Below, one piece after another: positions 23,861 through 35,331 of a stretch of 64,000 bases of DNA. Origin of the DNA: Ailanthus altissimus (lineage: Eukaryota; Streptophyta; Magnoliopsida; Sapindales; Simaroubaceae). Position 1 is the stretch's first letter, and each line of letters starts with the position of its first letter. The notes under the pieces are model-generated. The model was not told the DNA's origin, ran no database searches, and saw only the letters and a list, made by a program, of their open reading frames with translations. The translations under genes were made by a program, and so were the position numbers. The stretch is taken from contig OX327683.1 in NCBI GenBank assembly GCA_946807835.1, positions 35,585,001 to 35,649,000 on the forward strand. The letters are read 5' to 3'.

Positions 23861-23986
23861 GATATCATGGTTTATTAATGATTATAATTGCCAGTAATGT
23901 CTGTGTTTAGCAATTTGCATAATGATATTATGGTTTATTAATGATTATAATGGCTTGTAAGGTTGTCTATGTTTAGCAATCTTTAT
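23861..23986 (+). repeat. Two-copy 63-bp tandem repeat
   Basis: GATAT(C/T)ATGGTTTATTAATG followed by ATTATAAT(T/G)G and ending near TGTTTAGCAAT is present at 23861 and 23924. Confidence 0.85.
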
Positions 23987-24206
23987 AGTTCCACGTGATC
24001 GAAAACTGTTCAAACTCCTTTTCCTTGAACTGAGGTAGATAAGCATGGAAGCATTGTGAGATGTGGAAATTTCACCATCCACAAGTAAATAATTGTTTTG
24101 TTTTTGGGGGGTAAATGCCAGAAAAGGCAAGCAGTCATCATACTTTAGTACTGCCACTGCTTGAGGCATTTTATCCATGTTATCATGTGATGGAAATCAA
24201 TTCTTC

Positions 24207-24359
24207 GAAGCACTTCGGTTGAAATAGCTTGTTCCTGAAGTGAAATATTTCAAAAGAATATGAAAGTGAAGCACTTCGGTTGAAATAGCTTGTTCCTGAA
24301 GTGAAATAGCTTGTTCCTGAAGTGAAATATTTCAAAAGAATATGAAAGTGAATGAAATA
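24207..24359 (+). repeat. 61-bp tandem repeat with an inner 20-bp duplication
   Basis: GAAGCACTTCGGTTGAAATA starts at 24207 and 24268. In the second copy the piece AGCTTGTTCCTGAAGTGAAA is itself repeated once. Both units end CAAAAGAATATGAAAGTGAA, showing two rounds of slippage or duplication. Confidence 0.9.
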
Positions 24360-24922
24360 TTAACGGAACCTTTTGACATCCCAACAAGGATACAAAAATA
24401 ATTAAAGGAATTTCATACAATACATGATACGTGTTCCAGTTTAAGTATCTACCTTAATTCAAATTATTATTACACATAAGACTAACCAAGTTTTGGTATT
24501 TCGATAGTATACATGATCATACTAGATTTTATCCCCTATTGTATTGCTGAATGCCGAAACAGCTGGGGAATAATTGCGCAGACTCTGGACTGCAACTAAG
24601 AACCAGCCAAACCCGCTTCAAGATCTCCTTTTGTGATATACTATAAACTCCTAAATGCAGCCTTGCTGCCCCCATTAACAGCCTTGCACTTCCAGTCAAT
24701 TTCACTGCTGACTCTAGCTATCACCATTTTGCCAAACACTTATGGTTTATCGTGAAAACTATGAATCTGCACGAGAAGGAAACAATGAATCAACAGAGTT
24801 CTAACCAGTAGCCCTATTAATGTGAACATTGTTCATTGCTCAGGCTAGTCTCAACTGGGGGTTATAAAAGAATTTTTTGAGAGGATTTGATCAAAATCTA
24901 TCTACTGACCATAATTCAGGTC

Positions 24923-27790
24923 TCATGAAAATACAGCATTAACAAAGGCCTCTGCATCAAAGGGTTGTAGGTCCTCAACACCTTCACCAACACCGACAAA
25001 CTTTACAGGGATGCCAAGCTCATCAACCACACTAACCTGCAAGTATTATCTCAGACTGATAATCAAAATCATACGTTTGACCATAGAAAATTTTGGGAAC
25101 CACTGGAATTATAGCTTTGTTACAGAAAAGGCCAAAAAATTGGAACTTACCACACAGCCTCCCCTAGCAGAACCATCAAGCTTTGTCAAAATCAAACCAG
25201 TTATTCCTACAACCTGTCACAGAAGTTTGTAGTCAAACTTAAGCGCGTGGCTTTATTTTATACAAGCAAAAAGCATCAGAAATACATAAGACTTTTTTGT
25301 GGATGAAATGGATGGGAAATGGTTTAGACTGTCAAAAAGAAAACTTGTATGCGGTTGTCCCTCACTGAAAAATAAGAGAAAGCTTAGGAAGGTGTTTCCT
25401 TGTCCTTTTCCCAAACAAGAGATTGGAAAGCTGTACATGAATATATTTTTTATCGTACTGATTACAAAAGCAAGCTTTACTCGTTCAAGCTGAGTTCTCA
25501 AAGAATTTAGGGGAATTTACAGCATTGAGCATACTGCTACTAGTCAGGAGGCAAATCCCAAGTCTTAAGTAAACAAGTTATAATAAGTTTTCTCCTCCAG
25601 AATTCAGGCTATCCATACCATGTGCAGACAAAAGGAAAACGCTCTGAACATAAATCACCAATATAAAAGATGGGAACATTACTTCATTAAATTCTCTTGC
25701 TTGCGGAAGCATATTCAAGCCAGTGGTCCCATCCAGAACAAGAAGGATCTCCTGCAAATTATGTTAGTCAAAGAAAAATCACCAATCTAGAAGTACTGAA
25801 TAATACTGAGTTATAAATTTGAGAGTAGACATTTGAAATTTTCCATATTTAATCCACTCAAATGTCAGTCTTCATTTTTAAAGAACAGTATCTTAAAATT
25901 TGAACAGTATTAACTTAATCTAATGATCGAGATAGGTTAGGGATTAAAATTACAATGGTTTATAAAGAGTAATCTTGTAAATAGATGTTCTAATATAAGC
26001 AACTTCTTATAACCACAGAGGACAGCTATCAACCAAATCAAAGAGTATCATATATACTACATAATGCAAACCCATTAAATTGGAAAGGAAGTGCCAATTT
26101 GTCGCATATCCTTAAGACACTTGGACCAGTGAAAGATATCAAAGCATAGAAAAGCTTACATTAGGTGCACCAGAAACAACTTTGCCCAAAGCTTTCTTAC
26201 ATGCTATCAACTCTTCCATCAGGCTGTAGTTAGTGTGGAGACCTGTTAATAAATAAAGAATTCTGATGAACATTAAGATACTAAGAGGTAGCTAAAACTA
26301 TCCCCGCAAACCACAAAAGGTCTCTATCTGTACTTACGTCCAGATGTGTCACACAAAACAATATCAAAACCCTGTTCTTTCCCTCTTTTCACAGCCCTTG
26401 AAAGAACTATTCAGGAAGCACTCTAAATCATACGTTAGTAGTTATATCATGTCCAAAAGATTTTTAAAGTCTTAACAACAGAAGAAAAGCAAAAGGAATT
26501 GACAATAAATTTTCATCTACCTGATGATGCTTTTGCATTGTCCTCTTCGGCCACAACAATATCACAGCCAGTCCTCTCAGCCCATATCTCCAGTTGATCA
26601 CTAGCAGCTGCTCTGAATGTATCACCAGCTGCCATCAATATCTGGCATAATTTTTAAACCATGAGGTGATAGTAAGCCATGCCCTTGCAAGTAAGAAAAT
26701 AAAACAAAGTTGGCATTTAGAAATAGGCTCTAAATGCATTTACTTCTCTTCTGAAATATCTCACCTTTGCCCCTTTGTTATTTAATCTATACGCCAGCTT
26801 TCCTGCAAGAGGATGGTTTCTCAGATCATCATTTTATTAAAAAGGAAATGGATAGCAAAAGGTCATTCAGTAATTAATAATGAACAACGAACCTAGTAAG
26901 AATTGACACAACATTTTAAGTCTCACAAACAACTGAGAAAAATTTTCCTGAATTCCCTGGAAACAAAATGTGTTTCTGCTCACCTAGTGATGTTGTCTTT
27001 CCCCCTCCATTGACACCAACAATCATGATTACAGCCGGTTTTCTAACATCACAACCGAAACACCAGATTAAATACAAATTTCATATAACTCAAGATTAAA
27101 CAAGACAACTCAGAAAGAACCTGTAACCAAGTTGAAGCTCAGTCTTGTTCCCTTTCTTAGTCAATAAATCTAACACGCTCTTCTTCAAAGCGTCCTAAAA
27201 CCATCACATTAAAGAATTGGCGTATATTTTAAAATGCAAATAAATAAATAAATATAAACAACTTTTTTTTTTAAGTACCTTAATTTCGGTTCCTGACTTG
27301 AGCTTCCCTGCAAGTATATCCTCTCGCAAACTCTCCACAATCTTAATCGTGATTCTCGGCCCAAAATCAGATACCAACAGAGCCTGAACTTAAAACCCAA
27401 CTAGTTCACTTTCATTTTCAGCAGAAATTTCTAGAGAAACATGAGTTAATTAAGAACAAAAAGCGACACCTCTTCGAGTTCGTCGAGCACTCTGTCTGTA
27501 TCAGCGAGGTTCCAGTACATTAGGAGCTCGTCAATTACGGCGAGGTTGTCTCTTGTTTTGGAGAATCCAGAAAATAACTTCTCTACGTCACTCTTGGCTT
27601 TCTCTTTTATCAACCGGCCTAGGCGCGTGAAGAACCCGGTCTGGCCGGCTGAGCATTTGAACCCGTTTGTGGTTGTCCGGGTTGCTGTGCATGGGAAGAA
27701 TCGAGTTCGAGGAATGGCGAAGGAGAAGCGTTTTGGTTGAGAAAGTTTTGAGATGACTGAGAGATGAGTAGCAGGTGAAGCCATAGCCAT
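24923..27790 (-). CDS. CPFTSY: Chloroplast SRP receptor FtsY, GTPase
   Basis: Eleven minus-strand exons, 27470-27790, 27279-27383, 27121-27194, 26984-27042, 26765-26802, 26521-26641, 26338-26406, 26160-26242, 25683-25751, 25151-25213 and 24923-25036, join in frame to 371 aa, close to the family length. Residues 1-50 are Ser/Thr/Arg-rich and low in acid, as in a chloroplast transit peptide. Then come an NG-domain helical N part ([20 protein letters not shown]) and the GTPase: P-loop GVNGGGKTT (about 176-184), DTFRAAA, DTSGR (about 259-263), [10 protein letters not shown] (about 323-332) and GVGE near the end. It partners cpSRP54 at the thylakoid to insert light-harvesting proteins through Alb3. 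Every motif is intact. A MULE-like element lies 103 bp upstream. Confidence 0.96.
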
Positions 27791-27884
27791 TTCCCTGATT
27801 CTTAGAAGTGAATCGAGACACTAGATAACACACTTTGCAACGACGTCGTTTTTCGATAGTTGAAGTAAAAAATGGTTTCATAGT

Positions 27885-27893
27885 TATATTAAA
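27885..27893. repeat. Target site duplication TATATTAAA, left
   Basis: Identical to 29399-29407 and directly abutting the MULE-like terminus. Confidence 0.85.
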
Positions 27894-29398
27894 GGTAATT
27901 TTTCGTAAATGAGCTATATTTTTAAATAATATTTTTTTAATCACAAATAAATGAATTATTTTTTATTAGTTAAAAAATGAACAATTAAATAATTATCCAT
28001 TTGAGTTATATTTTCTCTCTTATTAAATATTTGAACTTGTTCTTTCTTAAAAAATTTAAAATTTTGAAATTTTTTGTGTTTGTTTTTTAAATAAAAAAAT
28101 GTAATATAATAAAGTACAAAAAAAAATTTAAATTTAAAATAAATAAGATGAATTAAAAAAGAAAATGGTGAATTGAAAAAAATCTAAAAAGCAAAAAGTA
28201 TTTTATGGAGCCACTTTCTTGGACTCTGGGAATGGGATTCGCCAAAGTAGTTAATAATTATTTTTTTAATTTATTTTAATTAATAAAAGGTTTTGTTTTA
28301 TTTATTTATTTTGTTTTGTTTTTAATTAATTCAATGAAAATATTTTATTTTTTAAATATAAATAAATAAGCAATAAAATATAAAAATTAAGTAAACATTT
28401 TATTTAATATTTTAAATAAATAATTTATTAAAAATAATAAATATTTATATTTAGTTATATTATTTATCAAAATATTAATAATAATAAAAAATTTATTTAA
28501 TAATTAAATAAATAACTTATTGCTTATAAATTAACTATTTTAATTATTTATTTATATAAAAATATAAATATAAATATTTCGCACGCAACTTGCTTACACG
28601 GGACGCTGCACGTCTAACATGCACCGTCTGCCACGTGGCCTGCACATGCACGTCGCATGCAAGCCCCCCATTCAATTATGGCACATTGCATGAAAAATAT
28701 ATTTTTTATATTTTTAATTAAAATATTTAATTTATAAGTAATAAATTATTTATTTAATCACTAAATAAATAAATTATTTCTTATTATTTAATAATATTTT
28801 AATAAAAAAATAATTAAATATAAATATTTATTATTTTTACCAAATTATGTAATTAGTTTTATTTCTTTAAATTATTAAAAAAACTATCTAACTTTTTTAT
28901 TTTATTACTTATTTAATTATAATTAAAAAAATAAAATATTTTCATTGAATTAATTAAAAAGAAAACAAAATAAAAAATTAAGCAAAACCTTTTATTAATT
29001 AAGCATAAATTAAATAATTAAAAAAAAAAAGCAATATTAGCCACTTTCGCGGATCCATTCGCGGGCCCGCGAAAGTGACGAAAGTTTGCGATAGCCTTTT
29101 TGCAAATTTGTTTTAAATTTTTTAAAAAAATTATTTACTTTATTTTTTTTTTATTCACCTTATTTTTTTTAAATTCATTATTTTATTTTTTTATTTAAAA
29201 AACAAACACAACAAAAATTCAAAACTTTAAATTTTTGATAAAAAAAAGTGAATTCAAATTTAATAAAAGAAAAAATATATAACATAAGAGCATAATTGTC
29301 TAATCACTTATTTTTTGTTAATAAAAATTAAAGCATTCATTTATAGCTAAAATTCAAATATTATCTAAAATACGAGTCATTTATCAAAAGAAATTCCC
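27894..29398. mobile_element. Foldback MULE-like element, 1505 bp, non-autonomous
   Basis: Two inverted arms of roughly 680 bp face each other around a GC-richer centre (about 28579-28692). The ends read GGTAATTTTTCG on the left and, reversed, GGGAATTTCTTTTG on the right. Matching arm blocks include TTTTTTGTGTTTGTTTTTTA and AATAAATATTTATATTTA. Both sides are flanked by the 9-bp direct repeat TATATTAAA (27885-27893 and 29399-29407), a length typical of Mutator-like elements. No transposase is present. The arms have drifted but both ends are complete. Confidence 0.85.
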
Positions 29399-29407
29399 TA
29401 TATTAAA
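29399..29407. repeat. Target site duplication TATATTAAA, right
   Basis: Identical to 27885-27893 and directly abutting the right terminus. Confidence 0.85.
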
Positions 29408-29989
29408 AATCGTGTCGCAAGCAACGTTCTAGAAGGCAAAACGTAATTTTGCTTGCACATAGTCAAATATAATACAAAAAAAAGACTTACTCATTTTGAC
29501 ATCTGGCCTCGCAGGTACGATCTTACTGAGAATCTTCAATTCTTTGCCGTGAAGGGACTGGTAACAAGGTTGCTTTGACGCCCTCTGATCAAGTAAATTA
29601 AGCTCGCGTATGTAGATGTTGTAATTTATGTTAAAGATGACATTAATCTTGTTAGAATGTATTATGTGTTTTGGAGTCTGTGAACAACAAAGTTTCTCGA
29701 TGCATTCGATTGTGTTCATCAACTTTGTTGTTTTTAATTGAAGTTAGGCGAATGAGGTCAGCCAAAATGACTGGCAATCGAATGTAATTGTCGGTTATTT
29801 GGGCTCTTATCAAAAAGGCCTTTTATTAATAAAATTAATATAAAATTATAATTATAATTATAAATTTAGAATCAATTAAATTTTAAAAAAATAATATTAT
29901 TATAATATTTATTTTTATAAAATAAGACATAACAAAAATTTAGAAACATTAATTTAAATATTATCTACTGATAACAATCTAATAAAAAA
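29408..29989. other. Gene-free stretch between MULE and minisatellite
   Basis: A moderately complex stretch at 29408-29820 shows no recognisable gene; the one longer reading frame has no domain. AT composition rises steadily toward the array. Confidence 0.5.
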
Positions 29990-31060
29990 AATATATACTC
30001 AAAAAGTTTAATTTTAATTATATTAAATATTATAATTTTAAATTCAATTTACATTTCAATTATGTAAAATATTATTATTTCAATTCTAATTCTAATTCTA
30101 ATTTTAATTATCTGAAATATTATAATTTTAATTACGTTAAAGGTTATAATTTTAAATTTAATTTTAATTTTAATTACCTTAAATATTATAATTCTAATTC
30201 TAATTTTAAATTCAATTTCAATTGCGTTAAATGTTATTATTCCAAAATTAATTTTAGTTTCAATTTTAATTATGTTAAATATTATAATTCAATTTCAATT
30301 TTAATTTCAATTACGCTAAATATTATAATTTAAATTTAATTACATTAAATGTTATAATTCTAATTTTAATTTTAATTACACTAAATGTTATCATTTCAAT
30401 TCTAAATTCAATTACGTTAAGTGTTATAATTTTAATTTAATTATTAAATATTATTATTTCAATTTTAATTATGTTAAATGTTACAATTTTAACTTTAATT
30501 TTAATTATATCAAATGTTATAATTTCAATATCAATTTTAATTACGTTAAATATTACAATTCTAATTTTAATTTCAATTATGTTACATATTATAATTGTAA
30601 TTACAATTTCGATTTCAATTACGTTAAATGTTATGATTTTAATTTCGATTTTAATTACATTAAATGTTATAATTTCAATTCTAATTTTAATTTCAAGTAT
30701 GTTAAATGTTATAATTGCAATTCTAATTTCGATTTCAATTATGTTAAATATTATAATCCTAATTCTAATTGATTTCAATTACATAAAATATTATAATTTT
30801 ATTTTTAATTATGTTAAAAGTTACAATTTTAATTTCAATTCTAATTTTAATTTCAATTATGTTAAATGTTATAATTTTAATTTCAATAAAATGTTAGATA
30901 TTATAATTCTAATTCTAATTTTAATTACATAAAATATTATAATTTTAATTTTAATTACGTTAAATATTATAATTTTAATTTTAATTACGTTAAATATTAT
31001 AATTTTAATTTTAATTTATATTATATTAAATATTATAATTCAACCTTCAATTAAATGTAA
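29990..31060 (+). repeat. AT minisatellite array, block 1
   Basis: Degenerate tandem units of about 30-40 bp built as TTACGTTAAATATTATAATT plus a variable number of TAATTY hexamers (TAATTT, TAATTC). Clean 30-bp copies are seen near 30954-31010. Unit length varies in hexamer steps, so the array has two levels of repetition. Most A/T changes are at Y positions, and the T-(A/G)-CG-TTAAAT core recurs throughout. Apparent long ORFs here are by-products of the repeat. Confidence 0.92.
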
Positions 31061-31126
31061 ATGTTAAAATTCAAAACACTCCTCCAGTACATCTAACTAT
31101 GCCAATAACTGAATTTCATCGACATA

Positions 31127-31166
31127 GTGCCTCCATTGGCTGACGAATGGCAGCCAATGTAGGCAC
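31127..31166 (+). other. GC-rich perfect-looking hairpin inside the AT array
   Basis: Arms GTGCCTCCATTGGCTG and CAGCCAATGTAGGCAC pair over 16 bp with one mismatch around an 8-nt loop. The hairpin sits in a 300-bp island (about 31061-31350) of ordinary composition between array blocks 1 and 2. It could be a transposon end or a transcribed hairpin; no known terminus motif was confirmed. Confidence 0.75.
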
Positions 31167-31349
31167 TTAGCTTTTTTATCCGCAAGTGATGCTGGCAAAT
31201 TGCATATTACTCCCTATTAAATATATTTATTAAAAAATTAAATAAATTTATAAAACCTTTCAATCTAATTCTATAGATTATATGTAATTTTAATTTGTGA
31301 AACAAGTTGTGTATTTGTTAGAATTGAAGTTATTTATACAAAATAAATT

Positions 31350-31975
31350 ATAATTGCATATTTAATTTTAATTTTAATTACGTTAAATGTTATAATTTTA
31401 ATTCTAATTTTAATGTCAATTACATTAAATGTTATAATTTTAATTATATTAAATATTATAATTCAAAATATAATTTTAAATTTAATTACGTTAAATGTTA
31501 TAATTTAAAATCTAATTTTAATTTCAAATAGGTTAGATATTATAATTTCAATTATAATTTCAATTATATTAAATGTTATAATTCTAATTTTAATACCAAT
31601 TTCAATTTTGATTACGTTAAATAATTTCAATTCCAAATCAAATATAAATTTCAATTACGTTAAATATTATAATTCAAAATCTAATTTCAAATTTAATTAC
31701 GTTAAATATTATAATTTGAATTTCAAATTTAATTATGTTAAATAATTTCAATTTCAATTACGCTGAATATTATAATTACAATTCTAATATTAATTATAAT
31801 TACATTAAATGTTATAATTATAATTCTAATTTTAAATTCATTTTTAATTACGTTAAATGTTATCATTTCAATTTCAATTTTAATTTCGTTAAATATTATA
31901 ATTACAATTATAATTTCAAATTCAATTATATTAAATGTTATAATTCAAAATTTAATATTAATTTTACAGTCTATG
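31350..31975 (+). repeat. AT minisatellite array, block 2
   Basis: Same family and orientation as block 1, with units of the TTACGTTAAATGTTATAATT type and Y-variable hexamer runs. It ends where non-repeat sequence (about 31976-32200) begins. Confidence 0.9.
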
Positions 31976-32199
31976 CTGCTCTCGTTTCACTCACTGCTAC
32001 TACCTGAATCACTTTTGCTTTTTTTTCTTTGGTTACTAAGATGTTTGAGTTTGCCAAATTGTCTCTTGCCTGCCCATAAATTTAGCAACAATTCGAAAGG
32101 TTTATTTATTCGAGATTCTTTGAATCTACATTTATTTTTAACTCTCTGAAACATTTGATCACTTATTATGTATTTCATTGTCTCTAGGTGCCTAGGTAT
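31976..32199. other. Non-repeat island between array blocks 2 and 3
   Basis: About 220 bp of mixed composition with no gene recognised. It interrupts the minisatellite without changing its orientation. Confidence 0.55.
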
Positions 32200-33165
32200 T
32201 CACATTAAATATTATAATTTCAATTTTAATTACGTTAAATATTATAATCTCAATTATAATTTTAATTTAAATTACTTTAAATATTATATTTTCAGTTTCA
32301 TTATCAATTACATTAAATATTGTAGTTTCAATTATAATTTTAATTTTAATTTTAATTACATTAAATATTATAATTCTAAATTTAATTATGTTGAGTATTT
32401 ATTATTCCAAATCCGATTCATATTTCAATTACATTAAATATTATAATTTTAAACGTTAAAAGTTATAATTCCAATGCAATTCTAATTTGTTTCATTTACA
32501 TTAATTGTTATAATTCTAATTCCAATCCCATTTTCAATCTTATTTTAAATTTTAATTATGTTAAAGGTTATAATTATAATTATAATTATAATTATAATTC
32601 TAATTTCAATTATGTTAAATATTATAATTTTAATTTTAATTATTTTAAATATTATAATTCCAATTTAAATTTTAATTACACTACCTATTACAATTCCAAT
32701 TCTAATTTAAAGTACATTAAACATTATAATTATAATTTCAATATAATTTTAATAACGTTAAATAATTATAATTCTAATTTCAACTTTAAATGCGTTAAAT
32801 GTTATAATTCTAATTCTAATTTTAATTTAAATTATGTTAAATGTTATAATTATAATTTCAATTACGTTAAATGTTATAATTCTAATTTTAATTATGTTAA
32901 ATATTATCATTTTAAATCTATATCTAATTTTAATTACGTTAAATGTTATATTTTTAATTATAGTTTAATTTCAATTACGTTAAATATTATAATTTTAAAT
33001 TCAAATCCAATTTTAATTTTAATTACGTTAAATAATTTCATTACAATTCTAATTCTAATTTTAATTTCAATTATAATTATGTTAAATATTTAGTTCCAAT
33101 TTTAATTTTAATTTTAATTACGTTAGTATTATAATTTAATTTATAATTTTAATTTTAATTACGTT
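32200..33165 (+). repeat. AT minisatellite array, block 3
   Basis: Same unit family. It contains a homogeneous (TAATTA)n-like run at about 32570-32600 and ends directly at a ~221-bp unit, as happens again at 38504. Confidence 0.9.
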
Positions 33166-33170
33166 AAAAA

Positions 33171-33395
33171 ATGTTTTATTGGTGTCTTAAATAATAATAA
33201 TTAATATAAAAATACTTAAATAAAATTAAATTTACATTCACAACTTGTTGTATATTGTATTTCACTTAACATAAAATATGTTTTCACTTTTTAAATATCT
33301 CACTTACAAATGTAAAAAGATGCTCTAACTTATTTATAAATTATGAATTTATATTTATTTGTACAAAAAAATATAACATTATAAAATGAGATGAT
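33171..33395 (+). repeat. Single copy of the ~221-bp repeat
   Basis: ATGTTTTATTGGTGTCTTAA, then ATAATTAATATAAAAATACT, then ACAACTTGTTGTAT. It is homologous to the tandem copies at 38504-39211 and, like them, follows the minisatellite in the same orientation. Confidence 0.85.
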
Positions 33396-33414
33396 AAGAT
33401 ATAAATTGCGAGTT

Positions 33415-33720
33415 TGCAGTACTAACATTTCTTTCGTGAACTCAGAAATTGTACAGTTTTGTTAGTTTGATCATTTTCTCTCTTGGCTATGTTTTTAAGA
33501 ACTTTTATTTATATCTCTCGACCTCTATAGTAGATTTCTCTCTGATTTGTCAGTTTTCTCATATTAAGTTTTTTTTATTTAAAAAAATGGAAGGAAAATC
33601 TTTTTTTTTTCTTTTCTGCTGTTTGATGGCGAAGAGGAGTTACAGCTCTGTTTTTCTTATAATGAAACGCAAAAGCTGCTGCTTTATAGAAAATAATACA
33701 ACATACTTTATGTTAATTCT
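33415..33720 (+). other. Uninterrupted counterpart of the Copia target
   Basis: TTGCAGTACTAACATTTCTT and the following 165 bp match 40440-40632. AAATGG-AG-AA followed by a T-rich tract, GCTGTTTGATGG and GAGGAGTTACAGCTCTGTTT match 46053-46200. This copy thus preserves the pre-insertion state of the site where the Copia element sits. No gene is recognised in it. Confidence 0.85.
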
Positions 33721-34570
33721 CCGCGAAGTGACAAGTGCCAACTTTTTTCTCAAGAAAAATAAAGAAATTTTCCTATTTGACTACTTATTTAGGTAAAATA
33801 AAGTTTTTAACCGCAGTTAAACTTTTTTAATTTTAATAACCAAAAAATATAATATTTTACTTATTTTACCCTTATTTAAATAATTTATAAAAAAAATATT
33901 TTGAATTATTATAATTAATTAATTTAAATAAATATAATCACAATTTATTTTTATGAAAAATCATTAAAATTAATTATTTACATAAAAAAATAAATTATAA
34001 AATTAATTATAATATTTTTCTCATAATGAGATTACTAAATAAAATAATAATAATAATTTACATGTACTATTTAGAAATATTAAACCCAATTCAACTTATT
34101 TAAATTTCGAGTTGAAAAATTCAACCCATATAAATCAGAAACCAAACAAACCCGCATTCTTGAGTTTTGAGTTATGAATTACAGTTTGGATTGTCCACTT
34201 ATAACTAGGGAATTCAAATGATCGGTAAGAATTCAAAGACTCCTTTTAATGAGCAATCTGCGATACATGCACTAGTTAAACACATTCAAACCATTTGCCT
34301 GGCACACGAAATTTGAGCAGTTAAAGTTTTAACTTTTATCAGCCTACTTTATTTTACAAGTTTTAATAGGTAACAAAGGCACAGGGAAGCTAAAAGGGAA
34401 TTTCCATTTGGCTTCCACGAAATTCCCGAATTTTAAAATATGACTCGGTCTAGCTCCAATAAAAACTCGGACGTTCTCGGCACTTCACTACTAATTATTT
34501 GGTCTGTCATTAAAAACCCTAAGGAAAAGTCAATTGTGCCAACCGTTCATTGACGCGCTGGTCGTCTATT
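33721..34570. other. Upstream region of BAP-like gene, left copy
   Basis: AT-rich to about 34160. Positions 34172-34215 also occur in inverted orientation at 48377-48421. From about 34215 on it is the promoter-proximal part shared with the right copy. Confidence 0.6.
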
Positions 34571-34579
34571 ATATATAAA
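34571..34579 (+). promoter_or_regulatory. TATA box of BAP-like gene, left copy
   Basis: TATATAAAG about 170 bp before the start codon. The right copy has an extra C in the same place (ATATACAAAG, about 49350-49359), which weakens the match to a TATA box. Confidence 0.65.
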
Positions 34580-34746
34580 GAAGTACTATGCTGAAGCAAC
34601 GTTACTCTTTCTTTTATCCTTCTCGTCGGCTTCCCCTGACAAACCCATTATAAAACGCCTACAATTACTTTCATCCATTCAATCTCCCAAGCAAGAAACA
34701 CGCGATAACACATACTTAGGTGCTTGTTTTTGTTGCATTGTTCCAC

Positions 34747-35331
34747 ATGGAAAGCTCATCTTCTCGTGCAGTAGAAATCACAGTACTATCTGGGGAAGAT
34801 CTGCGTATTGATCGAAGATCAGTGCAAAAGAACGCATTCGTAATCATCCAAACCGATGCCTTCAATTACCGTACGACAAGAATGGATGAATCTGGAGGAA
34901 GCTATCCTTCATGGAACGAAAAGCTTGTCGTCGAATTGCCCACGCATGCACGCTTTATAACTCTAGAAGTACAATGCAAAACTTCTTCAGGAAACAGAAG
35001 TATTGGGTTTGCGAGAATACCGGTTTCAGATCTTATCGGAGGGTATGTACCAGAGAATTATTTGCAATTTTTGAGTTATAGGTTAAGAGACGCTAAAGGG
35101 GAGAAGAATGGGATCATTAATGTTTCTGGGAGAGTGAAGGTTCCGGAATATGCCGCAAGTTCGTCCAAGGCAGGATTGAGATTGAAAGTGCAGGGATATA
35201 CAGCGTGTTCATCGCAGGCCGCGGGGTTGAATGTTCAAGGATATGCCTCGTATTCATCGCCAGCAGGATTGGGAGTTCCGTTTGGTGGAGTAGTGACAGG
35301 GGTTCCTGTTTGGTGCAAAAACCATGCATGA
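34747..35331 (+). CDS. C2-domain protein, BON1-associated protein (BAP)-like, left copy
   Basis: Single exon, 194 aa. ATG at 34747 (MESSSSRAVEITVLSGEDL) fits the family start; an in-frame GTG lies 27 nt upstream. The C2 domain spans about residues 8-135: VEITVLSGEDL, RTTRMDESGGSYPSWNEK, LEVQCKTSSGNRSIG, RIPVSDLIGGYVPENYLQFL and SYRLRDAKGEKNG. A tail with a threefold YxxxSSxAGL/VQG-like repeat follows, ending VPVWCKNHA. BAP1/BAP2 bind the copine BON1 at membranes and restrain cell death; that role is inferred from family only. This copy differs from the right one at about eight residues. At three of these (Q in SVQKNAF, L in SDLIGG, G in SGRVKV) it is alone against the other two copies. Confidence 0.88.
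   Translation: MESSSSRAVEITVLSGEDLRIDRRSVQKNAFVIIQTDAFNYRTTRMDESGGSYPSWNEKLVVELPTHARFITLEVQCKTSSGNRSIGFARIPVSDLIGGYVPENYLQFLSYRLRDAKGEKNGIINVSGRVKVPEYAASSSKAGLRLKVQGYTACSSQAAGLNVQGYASYSSPAGLGVPFGGVVTGVPVWCKNHA

Larger units (their letters stand above)
23182..24922. other. Convergent intergenic region between thioesterase and cpFtsY
   Basis: 3' flanks of two convergent genes. It holds two short tandem duplications (23861-23986 and 24207-24359) and otherwise no recognisable gene or RNA. Confidence 0.65.

Noticed and set aside
30437..32437. Several long open frames in the AT arrays (Ile/Asn/Phe/Tyr-rich)
   Set aside because: They follow the minisatellite period, occur on both strands and contain only a few residue types; the repeat simply lacks stops in some frames.
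33449..33796. 115-codon Phe/Ser-rich frame
   Set aside because: Its duplicate (split by the Copia) does not keep the frame, and the Phe runs are T-tracts.
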